A stretch of 64,000 nucleotides of DNA from assembly GCF_900101835.1 (NCBI RefSeq), contig NZ_FNAF01000005.1, positions 62,001-126,000 of the forward strand, in the 5' to 3' direction. This stretch comes from Peptococcus niger. Lineage in GTDB: Bacteria > Bacillota > Peptococcia > Peptococcales > Peptococcaceae. The translations under genes and the position numbers were made by a program. Below the pieces are notes generated by a model, which was given only the letters and a program-made list of their open reading frames with translations, made no database searches and was not told where the DNA came from. Below are positions 25,566 to 32,838 of the stretch, in pieces (within the stretch, counting starts at the first letter, position 1; the number at the start of each line of letters is the position of its first letter).

Positions 25566-26066
25566 TTATAGGTTACATTCTTCGCTGACGGTGCCGAAGA
25601 AGGCGATGGCGCAACAGAGGACGGCTTCTTTTTTCTTACAATAGTAGCTGGACCGCTCCAGGTGGAGGTCGTCCATAATGGCCATATCGGTAGGGCGCGG
25701 GTAGGTACAGTAATAACGGTGCAAAATGGCGGCGTAGCATTGGCCTTCTCCGGGGTAACGGGCGGTGGCATCAATGGCCTGTTCGAGCATGGTTTTCAAA
25801 AAGGCGTTTTGACGGATTTGCCGGGCGGCGCGATCGGGGTTGCGATTGGCTTCGGTCCAATGGTCTAGGAGCAGGAGGGCATCGGCGGTTTGATCCGGGG
25901 AGAAAAGGCGGGCGCTGCGGGGCCGGGTTGGCGCATCGGTAAGCCAAGCCAGGCTGGCGTAGTCGTCTAAGAGGCGTTTCATTTGGGGGATGGCGGTAGA
26001 GAGGTTTAACCCAAGGCGCTGCGCTTGATGACGCAGCCGTTGGTAGTCGGCGCCGTTACGGGGCAT
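25566..26066 (-). CDS. ArpU-like / sigma-region-4-like helix-turn-helix protein
   Basis: 166 residues, start with GGAAAGGAAG upstream. The C-terminal part (YAAILHRYYC, then TDMAIMDDLHLERSSYYCKKKEAVLCCA) has the spacing of the ArpU phage-late-regulator family: a conserved tyrosine-rich helix, then a helix-turn-helix whose recognition helix contains S-x-Y-Y. The N-terminal half has no recognised domain. A domesticated phage regulator is the best guess, but no other phage gene is nearby. Seen: the helix-turn-helix pattern. Inferred: the origin. Confidence 0.4.
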   Translation of the reverse strand: MPRNGADYQRLRHQAQRLGLNLSTAIPQMKRLLDDYASLAWLTDAPTRPRSARLFSPDQTADALLLLDHWTEANRNPDRAARQIRQNAFLKTMLEQAIDATARYPGEGQCYAAILHRYYCTYPRPTDMAIMDDLHLERSSYYCKKKEAVLCCAIAFFGTVSEECNL

Positions 26067-26246
26067 GGCTTATCTTCCTTTCCGAGTGCGTTGGGAGTGG
26101 GGGATAGGTCCAGTATATCAGAACAAATGTTCCGGCACAAGTTGAGCCGGTTCTTTTTTGTAGCGGTTGTCCTTTGGCGGCTCGTGGGAGGAGGCAGGTT
26201 TGGCCTGGCGCTGGGGCCGGTGCAGGAATGGATAAATTTTCCTAAA

Positions 26247-26275
26247 TTGACAGAAGATGGTGCATGAAGTATCAT
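26247..26275 (+). promoter_or_regulatory. Promoter of the CoA-transferase operon
   Basis: Perfect -35 TTGACA (26247-26252), 17-base spacer, -10 TATCAT (26270-26275). Transcript start near 26282 leaves a short leader. Confidence 0.8.
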
Positions 26276-26320
26276 TTTAATATCAAAAAATTTCTGCCAA
26301 TTTGAGAGGAGCGAGTGATT

Positions 26321-27304
26321 TTGCAAACGATGGAAAAACGGCAAACCGTGGCACAGCTGGCGGCTGCCATTCCTGATGGCGCCTGTATGACCTTTAGCGG
26401 CTTTACGATTTGGCGTCGTCCGATGGCGCTGGTCTATGAACTGGTGCGTCAGAAGAAACGGCACCTGCATTTAATTGAAGTGAACGGCGGCACCCATTCG
26501 GATATTTTAGCCGGTGCCGGCTGTGTGGATATTTGGGAATCTTGCTTCATTGGTCATGAATTATACGGCAAACTGGGCAATAACATGGCGCGCCGGATCC
26601 AGTCCGGGGAGACCATTTGTGAAGATTACAGCCATTACCAGATTCTTTTGCGTTTGGCTGCCGGAGCTGCGGGCATGCCCTTTATGGCAACGACGGCGGC
26701 AAAAGGAACGGATATTATGAACCCGGCCTATGATATGTTGGGCCGGGCCGGTCTGCGGGATGGGAAGAACCCTAAAATTCCCAAAAAGAAATTTGATTAT
26801 GCGCAAGACCCCTTTTACGGCGATACAGAGTATATTTTGGTGCCGGCGGCGCAACCGGACATTTGCGTGGCGCATGTCCACCAGATCGGTGAGATGGGGA
26901 CTGTTCGAGTGGAAGGGCAGCGCTACAGCGATGTAGAGGCCATGAAGGCGGCAGACCGGTTGTTTGTGATTGCAGAAGAAGTGGTGCCGGAGCGGTATTT
27001 GCGCGATGAGCCGGCAGCCAATATTATTCCCCATTATATGGTGGAACGGTATGCTGAAGTGCCCTATGGCGCCCATCCGACGGGCTGCTTCAACCGGTAT
27101 GAAATCGATGGCGATTTTATCAGGGACTACTACACGCGCACCAAAACGCAGGAAGGCTTTGATGAATGGGCAGCGGAATGGATTTATGGGGTACCTGATT
27201 TTGAGGCTTACTTGGACAAAATCGGGTTCAGTCGCCTGCAAAATTTGACCGCCAACCGTGCGATTCATTATAGTACAACCATTAAGCGAGGTGCCAAGAA
27301 ATGA
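26321..27304 (+). CDS. CoA-transferase subunit A, glutaconate CoA-transferase family
   Basis: 327 residues from a TTG (MQTMEKRQTV) placed nine bases after AGGAG; a GTG six bases earlier is too close. Line-by-line resemblance to GctA of glutaconate CoA-transferase: FSGFTIWRRPMALVYEL near 25-41, DPFYGDTEYILVPAAQPDICVAH near 165, and PYGAHPTGCFNRY near 250. The A subunit forms a heterodimer with the catalytic B subunit. None of the other enzymes of 2-hydroxyglutarate fermentation are in the window. Position at the head of the taurine locus suggests a role with acetyl-CoA or a sulfonated acyl-CoA, but the substrate is unknown. Confidence 0.85.
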   Translation: MQTMEKRQTVAQLAAAIPDGACMTFSGFTIWRRPMALVYELVRQKKRHLHLIEVNGGTHSDILAGAGCVDIWESCFIGHELYGKLGNNMARRIQSGETICEDYSHYQILLRLAAGAAGMPFMATTAAKGTDIMNPAYDMLGRAGLRDGKNPKIPKKKFDYAQDPFYGDTEYILVPAAQPDICVAHVHQIGEMGTVRVEGQRYSDVEAMKAADRLFVIAEEVVPERYLRDEPAANIIPHYMVERYAEVPYGAHPTGCFNRYEIDGDFIRDYYTRTKTQEGFDEWAAEWIYGVPDFEAYLDKIGFSRLQNLTANRAIHYSTTIKRGAKK

Positions 27305-28131
27305 GCAAGTGGGAGAGCTACAAAAATAATTTTGACCACGCCAAAGTGGGTGAATATGAAGTCATTGACCTCTTGGCCGTTGCCGGAGCCCGTGAGGTGC
27401 GCGATGGCGAAACGGTTTTTGCCGGTACCGGCTTACCGATGCTGTCTGTTACCCTGGCCCAGCGGACCAATGCGGCGCACGCTTCCATTATTTATGAAGC
27501 GGGCTCCATTGACGGCCGGCCGGAGAGTCTGCCGTCATCGGTTGGCGATGCGCGCTGCGAGCAGCAGGCCTCTGTGGTCAGCGGCCTGGCAGATGTTTTC
27601 GGTCAATTGGAACGCGGCCGCATTGATTTGGCCTTTTTAGGCGGGGCAGAGATTGACCGCTACGGCAATGTGAACACCACCGTGTCCGGTGATTACCTGA
27701 ATCCGACCCGCCGCTTGGCCGGTAGCGGGGGAAACCCGGACATCAATGCCTTTGCCACGCGCACGATTTTCACTATGGTACAGGAAAAACGTCGGTTTAA
27801 GGAAAAGGTGGATTACATCACATCGCCGGGCTGGCGCCTGCCCGATTGGCGCAATGACGGCAAAATAACTCGCCGCCAGGACATCTTTGGTGACGCCTTC
27901 CGGGGCGGCCCCCAGGTGGTCATTACCAATATGGCTGTCTTCCGTTTTGATGATGAGAGCGGTGAAATGTATTTGGATACGGTTCATCCCGGCTATACAA
28001 CAGAAGATATTCAACAATTGGTGGGGTGGGATTTGGATGTTTCCCGCGTCAGCGGCGAGACGGAACCGCCGACCTACCATGAACTATACTTGCTTTATCG
28101 TGAGATTGACCCGGAAGGCTTATTCCTCTAA
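27301..28131 (+). CDS. CoA-transferase subunit B, glutaconate CoA-transferase family
   Basis: 276 residues; its ATG overlaps the subunit A stop (ATGA), so the subunits are made together. The catalytic glutamate is E66 in IIYEAGSIDG, matching the VESG glutamate of GctB, after GTGLPMLS at 42-49. Later motifs also fit: FLGGAEIDRYGNVN, GSGGNPD and the KVDYITSPGW segment. Acidic C-terminus shorter than some relatives. The acyl group it handles cannot be read from sequence; glutaconate is only the family name. Confidence 0.87.
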   Translation: MSKWESYKNNFDHAKVGEYEVIDLLAVAGAREVRDGETVFAGTGLPMLSVTLAQRTNAAHASIIYEAGSIDGRPESLPSSVGDARCEQQASVVSGLADVFGQLERGRIDLAFLGGAEIDRYGNVNTTVSGDYLNPTRRLAGSGGNPDINAFATRTIFTMVQEKRRFKEKVDYITSPGWRLPDWRNDGKITRRQDIFGDAFRGGPQVVITNMAVFRFDDESGEMYLDTVHPGYTTEDIQQLVGWDLDVSRVSGETEPPTYHELYLLYREIDPEGLFL

Positions 28132-28336
28132 TTAGAAATCAATATCAGGAACAGGATAGGGGTATAAAATTAAAGGTTATATTAAGTCTGCGTAGAGTGG
28201 ACAATCGCTGTCTTTCGATAAAACCTGCAATAGGATGGTTGATGCAAGAATTGATTGTAACAGATTTCACGTTAAAGTGAAAAGTTTATGGGTATATATT
28301 AGTGAGAAGTGGATTATTAAAGGGAGGCGAAATATT

Positions 28337-28555
28337 ATGGAAGTGGATTTGAGAAATATCGGCAACCAGGAAGACTGCGAAAACATGAAGAAAGTCGCAT
28401 CCAGAGCGGGTGTTCAGGTTGTTTGCAGTGATGAAGACGAGAAAGAATTGGCGCGTGAAGGCGCCCTGGATCTTTCCGGTGCCCAGGATTGTGAGAACAT
28501 GAAAACCGTTGCATCCAAGGTTGGCATGCAAGTGGTTTGTGATGATGACAAGTAA
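28337..28555 (+). CDS. Acidic mini-protein made of two Cys-containing repeats
   Basis: 72 residues from MEVDLRNIGN; AAAGGGAGG lies upstream, and a longer frame to 28235 has no site. The protein is an internal duplication: repeat 1 (residues 11-33) and repeat 2 (50-72) share DCENMK-x-VAS-x-x-G-x-QVVC. Each has two cysteines 16 apart (C14/C30 and C52/C68) and an acidic tail. No membrane segment or signal peptide. I recognise no family. It sits between the CoA-transferase genes and xsc, with its own terminator. Binding of sulfite, a persulfide or a metal would fit the cysteines, but that is speculation. Confidence 0.75.
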   Translation: MEVDLRNIGNQEDCENMKKVASRAGVQVVCSDEDEKELAREGALDLSGAQDCENMKTVASKVGMQVVCDDDK

Positions 28556-28574
28556 ATTAAAATCTTAAAGTTAT

Positions 28575-28609
28575 AAAACGGGTCCTCTCAGAGGGGACTC
28601 GTTTTTTTA
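28575..28609 (+). terminator. Terminator after the repeat mini-protein
   Basis: AAACGGGTCCTC pairs with GAGGGGACTCGTTT (one wobble) around TCA, then a run of T. It separates the CoA-transferase/mini-protein unit from xsc. Confidence 0.9.
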
Positions 28610-28624
28610 TTCCTGCAATAAGTA

Positions 28625-28653
28625 TTGCAAATGAAATGAAGACCGTATATGAT
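28625..28653 (+). promoter_or_regulatory. Promoter of xsc
   Basis: TTGCAA (28625-28630), 17 bases, TATGAT (28648-28653), identical in both hexamers and spacing to the promoter at 19749. Predicted start near 28660. Confidence 0.75.
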
Positions 28654-28659
28654 TAATAC

Positions 28660-28784
28660 AACGACAAACGGAAGACGCACCACGGAAACCACTCGCGTTT
28701 TCCTCATGCATCATTAAAGGATGTATGGCTGTCGATTGGCATTAGTGAACAATTGTGTTTCTTTATTCAAAAGGAGGATTTTTA
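28660..28784 (+). promoter_or_regulatory. Long 5' leader of xsc
   Basis: About 125 bases of untranslated RNA. CGACA near its 5' end can pair with TGTCG near 28732, closing a domain that contains GGAAAC/GTTTTCC and TGCATC/GATGTA stems. It is followed by an A/T-rich stretch and AAGGAGG. This may be an mRNA-stabilising or regulatory structure; it matches no class I know. Confidence 0.35.
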
Positions 28785-30551
28785 ATGGCAGAAAAACAAA
28801 AAATGACGCCGTCTGAAGCTATTGTAGAACAGCTTCGCGCAGAAGGCGTCGAGTATTGCGCCGGTATCGTAGGCTCCGCATTTATGGATATGTTGGACCT
28901 CTTCCCGGATGCAGGCATTCGCTTCATCGCTTGCCGTGATGAGCACACCGCAGGTCACATGATGGATGCTTACAACCGTATCAGTGGTAAAATCGGTGTT
29001 TGCACAGGTCAGAACGGCCCTGGGATTACCAACTTAATTACTTCTATTGCTACGGCTTATCAGGCACACAGCCCGGTATTGGTCATCGGTCCTTCCGCTG
29101 GTTCCGCTTCCGTTGGTTGGGACGGCTTCCAAGAAGTTGACCAAGTACCGATGTTCAAACCTATTACTAAAAAATCTTTTGCTATTCCTCATCCCAGCCG
29201 TGCAGCTGACTGCGTTCGTACCGCATTCCGCGTTATGTATGCTGATCGTGGCCCGGTTTACCTGGACGTTCCCCGTGACTATTTCTACGGCGAACTGGAA
29301 GACTTCATCCTTCCTCCTGAAGAATACCGCAGCACCTCCGGCCTGATTCCGGATGGCGAAACCATGAAACGTGCTGCTGAAGTCATTGCTAACGCTAAAC
29401 GCCCTGTTATCATCAGCGGCCGTGGTGTTGTTGACTCTGACGCTTTAGACTATGTTGAAAAAATTGCTGAATACTTGAGCTGCCCGGTAGCAACCACCTA
29501 CCTGCACAATGACGCTTATCGTTTCAGCGATCCTCACTGGGTTGGGCCGATCGGCTACATGGGCTCCAAAGCCGCTATGTACTCCGTTCGCGACGCTGAC
29601 GTTATCCTGGCTATTGGTTGCCGCCTGTCCTATTTCGGTACACTTCCGCAATACGACATCAAATACTTCAAACAAGACGGTACCCAAGATATCGTCCAAA
29701 TCGACGTTCAAGCTAAACAAATCGCTCGTACCCATCCGGTTAAAGTTGGTATCGTCGGCGACGCCCGCGTTACCGCTGAAGGCCTCTTGAAACTTCTCCA
29801 AGAAAAAGGCGACCGTAAACCTGACCAAGCTCGCTTAGACGAAATCAAAGCTCTGCGCGCTGATTGGGATAAAGAAATCAAAGACCTCGCTATGGAAGAA
29901 CCTGCTGAAGGCACCATCCACCCGCGTCGTCTCCTCTATGAAATGATGTTGGCTAAACCGGAAGACTGCATTGTTACCACCGACATCGGTAACGTTTCTT
30001 CCACCGCTAACAGCTACCTGCGCTTCAACAACCCGCGTCTGCACGTGGCTTGCTTAACCAACGGTAACACCGGTTTTGCATTCCAGGCTGCTATGGGTGC
30101 TAAATTGGCTGCTCCGGATCAACCGGTTATGTCCTTGGCCGGTGACGGTGCATGGGGCATGAGCTTCTATGAAGTTATGACCGCTGTTCAAGAAAACCTG
30201 CCGGTTGTTGCTGTTGTCTTCCGTAACAACGCATGGTGCGCAGAAAAGAAAAACCAAGTGGACTTCTACAACGACCGTTATGTCGGTTGCGAAATTGAAG
30301 CTCCGAGCTGGGCTGAAGTGGCTAAAGTCATGGGCGCTGAAGGCATCTATGTTGATAAAGCCGATGAATTGGCTGGCGCATTCAAGAAAGCTTTCGACCT
30401 GACCATGAACGAAAAGAAAACCGTTGTGCTTGAAGTACGTGTCGACGGCACCAAATTGGCACCGCCGTTCCGTAAAGACGCACTGAAACTCCCGGTTCGT
30501 TTCTTGGATCGTTACAAACATCTCGACTACAGAGAATGGAAAAAAGACTGA
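28785..30551 (+). CDS. xsc: Sulfoacetaldehyde acetyltransferase
   Basis: 588 residues from MAEKQKMTPSEA (AAGGAGG seven bases upstream). Thiamine-diphosphate enzyme: catalytic E53 in CRDEHTAGHM, ThDP/Mg motif GDG at 453-455 ending in NN at 481-482. Features separating Xsc from acetolactate synthase are present: VGSAFMDMLDLFP at 29-41, TGQNGPGITN at 74-83, and the C-terminal PFRKDALKLPVRFLDRY. Xsc converts sulfoacetaldehyde plus phosphate to acetyl phosphate and sulfite. A separate true acetolactate synthase (ilvB) is at 40 kb. The codon choice is markedly restricted (GCT, CGT, AAC, GAA), a sign of very high expression. Upstream promoter and leader; tpa is 4 kb downstream. Confidence 0.9.
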   Translation: MAEKQKMTPSEAIVEQLRAEGVEYCAGIVGSAFMDMLDLFPDAGIRFIACRDEHTAGHMMDAYNRISGKIGVCTGQNGPGITNLITSIATAYQAHSPVLVIGPSAGSASVGWDGFQEVDQVPMFKPITKKSFAIPHPSRAADCVRTAFRVMYADRGPVYLDVPRDYFYGELEDFILPPEEYRSTSGLIPDGETMKRAAEVIANAKRPVIISGRGVVDSDALDYVEKIAEYLSCPVATTYLHNDAYRFSDPHWVGPIGYMGSKAAMYSVRDADVILAIGCRLSYFGTLPQYDIKYFKQDGTQDIVQIDVQAKQIARTHPVKVGIVGDARVTAEGLLKLLQEKGDRKPDQARLDEIKALRADWDKEIKDLAMEEPAEGTIHPRRLLYEMMLAKPEDCIVTTDIGNVSSTANSYLRFNNPRLHVACLTNGNTGFAFQAAMGAKLAAPDQPVMSLAGDGAWGMSFYEVMTAVQENLPVVAVVFRNNAWCAEKKNQVDFYNDRYVGCEIEAPSWAEVAKVMGAEGIYVDKADELAGAFKKAFDLTMNEKKTVVLEVRVDGTKLAPPFRKDALKLPVRFLDRYKHLDYREWKKD

Positions 30552-30604
30552 GCCATCGCTCAATCTCATACGCAGATGTAGCATCATGATTGGCTGATGC
30601 CTTG

Positions 30605-30645
30605 CCGCCACATTCGCCATTGTGAGTGTGGCGGCTTTGCATTTG
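30605..30645 (+). terminator. Hairpin after xsc, partial terminator
   Basis: GCCGCCACA pairs with TGTGGCGGC, extended by TTC/GAG, followed by the modest T stretch TTTGCATTT. It could attenuate read-through so that xsc is made in excess over the downstream genes. Confidence 0.6.
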
Positions 30646-30657
30646 GGGGAGCCTGTT

Positions 30658-31152
30658 ATGAAAAAAGAGGGAAAGAGGAGTCTCACTGAGGCTCGTATCA
30701 ATTCTAAGCCGGCAACGATTGCACCATCTCCGCGGCTGTTTCGCTTATCGGACGGAACTCTCGTTTGGGATGTCTTTGGGACACCGCCCGGTGCTGAGGA
30801 GATTCCGGCGCGCAGCGCTGAAGACCAGGAGCGTTACCGCATTCATTACGCTTTTGTAGGCGGTAAACGCCACCATTGTGTGAAAATTGATGTTGAAGAT
30901 ACCACGCAAGGACCGCATGATATCCGTTGGATTTACGTGCGTTCTTATACAGGCGGTCAGATTCGCTTTATTAAAGAGGGTCAGGCGCCTGAAGTGCTGT
31001 TCGCCATGGCGGAAGATGACGCTTATATGTTCTGCCAAAACGATCCCTGTATCGAATGTGCATTTGCCTGTAAAGTAGGCTTTGAATTCTTTGCTTATTC
31101 AGCGTCGGAAGGACTCATTAAAGACGCTGCTAAGATTATTTACAGTCGTTGA
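30658..31152 (+). CDS. Uncharacterised protein with a C-x4-C-x2-C-x3-C cluster
   Basis: 164 residues from MKKEGKRSLTEA, with GGGGAG upstream; a longer frame from 30622 would start inside the xsc hairpin. Soluble, no signal peptide. A basic N-terminus is followed by a beta-rich central part (RYRIHYAFVGGKRHHCVKI; IRWIYVRSYTGGQIRFI) and a cysteine cluster FCQNDPCIECAFAC (C126, C131, C134, C138) suited to a metal or Fe-S cluster. I recognise no family. Location directly after xsc suggests a job in taurine dissimilation, perhaps sulfite handling or regulation; this is inference only. Confidence 0.65.
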   Translation: MKKEGKRSLTEARINSKPATIAPSPRLFRLSDGTLVWDVFGTPPGAEEIPARSAEDQERYRIHYAFVGGKRHHCVKIDVEDTTQGPHDIRWIYVRSYTGGQIRFIKEGQAPEVLFAMAEDDAYMFCQNDPCIECAFACKVGFEFFAYSASEGLIKDAAKIIYSR

Positions 31153-31262
31153 TTTTAGACGACCAGAGGTGTAAACACACGTATCATCTGGCGTGGCACC
31201 GACAGAGGGGGTAAGACCGTATTCCTGTCATAGTAAATGACGCGTCCAGAAAGAGTTGATTT

Positions 31263-32714
31263 ATGAGTGAAAAGAAGACCATGCAACCGACAGAAGATGT
31301 AAAATTTGAAAAAGCACTATCGCCGCTTTCCATTTGGGGGTTAGCGCTCGGGGCGATGATTGGCTGGGGCTGTTTTGTTTTACCCGGTAATGAATTTTTA
31401 CCGAAAGGCGGTCCGCTGGGGTCGACCATCGGTTTAATCATCGGTGCAATGATGATTATTATCATCAGTTTCAGTTACAGCTATCTGATTAGTAAGTTTC
31501 CGGTTGCCGGAGGCGAATTTGTGTATGCCTATGCCTCATTCGGGAAATTACCGGCCTTTATTTGCGGTTGGTTTATCGCCATTGCCTACTGGGCTTTGAT
31601 TCCCATGAATGGTACGGCGGTCGGCTTAATCGGCAGGTATTTATTCCCGGGCATTTTGCAGCATAAAGTTCTTTATTCAGTTGCCGGTTGGGAAGTGTAT
31701 GACGGTGAAATCATCGTCAGCATCTTGGCCATTCTGATTGTAGGCTTGATTAATATGCGCGGCGTTAAAGCTGCCGGATGGTTCCAAACGGCCGTAGCCT
31801 TGGGCCTGGTCGGGGCAATCTTATTGGTGACGGCAGGAGTTATGATCTCCCAGCCCTCCCTAGGTGACCTAAAACCCTATTATCCGACCGGTAGCAGCCC
31901 GATTAAAGGGATATTTGCCATTGCGGCCATGGCACCTTGGGCTTTTGTGGGCTTTGACTGCATTCCGCAAGCCTCGGAAGAATACGCTTTCTCCAATAAA
32001 AAGACGAAGAAACTACTGATTTCATCCATCGCCATTGCCTGCTTAATGTATGCCTTGATGAACCTTGTCACAGGTATCGTTTTACCCTGGGAAGAATTCC
32101 TGGCGGAAGGGCACTTCTGGCCCACGGGCTTTGCCGTTGAAATGGTAGTCGGTAAAGTTGGCCTGCTCTTTTTAGGTATCGCTATGTTCTGCGGTATTGT
32201 CAGCGGCCTGAATGCCTTTTACCTGGCCGGTAGCCGTCTGCTGTATTCCATGAGTTTGGCCGGTGCCTTACCGGATCCCTTTAAAAAGCTTGATTCGGTG
32301 TATAAAGTGCCCCGGATGGCCATTGTTTTCATGATGGTTTTAGCGATTATCGCACCCTTTTTTGGTCGGCAGGTGCTTTCCTGGCTGGTTGACATGACCT
32401 CGGTCGGGGCGGCCATGGGCTTTGCCTTTACCACCGCTTCTGCTGCTCGCTTTGCTTGGAGGCACGAAAACCGCTCGCAAATGGTCATTAGCTTGATTGG
32501 TTTGGCCTTTGCCGTATTTTTCCTGTCCTTGCTCTTGTTGCCCTTTACTCCGGGGACCCTTTCTCTGGAAGCTTGGATCTGCCTGATTATTTGGCTTGTC
32601 ATTGGCGCCGTCTTCTATTTTATTAAAAGAGAAGATTATCGGCAGTCCAACCAATTGGAAGAATCCATAAGAGACCTAAGTGATGAATCGGAGCACGACC
32701 ATTTGGTTTTCTAA
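31263..32714 (+). CDS. APC-superfamily amino acid permease, copy 1 (candidate taurine permease)
   Basis: 483 residues with about 12 membrane helices. The APC consensus is in helix 1 (ALGAMIGWGCFVLPG, around 27-41), and the second helical half contains PWAFVGFDCIPQASEEYAF, typical of amino acid permeases with a substrate-contacting bend. Weak ribosome site (AGAAAGAG). It lies between xsc and tpa and is nearly identical to the next gene, so uptake of taurine is the natural guess, though alanine export or another amine is possible. The acidic hydrophilic C-terminus differs from copy 2. Confidence 0.75.
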   Translation: MSEKKTMQPTEDVKFEKALSPLSIWGLALGAMIGWGCFVLPGNEFLPKGGPLGSTIGLIIGAMMIIIISFSYSYLISKFPVAGGEFVYAYASFGKLPAFICGWFIAIAYWALIPMNGTAVGLIGRYLFPGILQHKVLYSVAGWEVYDGEIIVSILAILIVGLINMRGVKAAGWFQTAVALGLVGAILLVTAGVMISQPSLGDLKPYYPTGSSPIKGIFAIAAMAPWAFVGFDCIPQASEEYAFSNKKTKKLLISSIAIACLMYALMNLVTGIVLPWEEFLAEGHFWPTGFAVEMVVGKVGLLFLGIAMFCGIVSGLNAFYLAGSRLLYSMSLAGALPDPFKKLDSVYKVPRMAIVFMMVLAIIAPFFGRQVLSWLVDMTSVGAAMGFAFTTASAARFAWRHENRSQMVISLIGLAFAVFFLSLLLLPFTPGTLSLEAWICLIIWLVIGAVFYFIKREDYRQSNQLEESIRDLSDESEHDHLVF

Positions 32715-32838
32715 AATACGTTCTGAAATAATTTGCCGGTTGTTAGGTTCCCTGGTGTTAGTGATACGGGTTAGATAAAGGGGGGTCAAGCCCCTATCCC
32801 CGTCATCCCGTAATGATACGTCTAGAAAGAGTTGATTT

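Noticed and set aside
28785-30551. Reading the ThDP enzyme as a second acetolactate synthase
   Set aside because: Xsc-specific N- and C-terminal motifs are present, the gene lies with tpa, and a real ilvBN pair exists at 40 kb.
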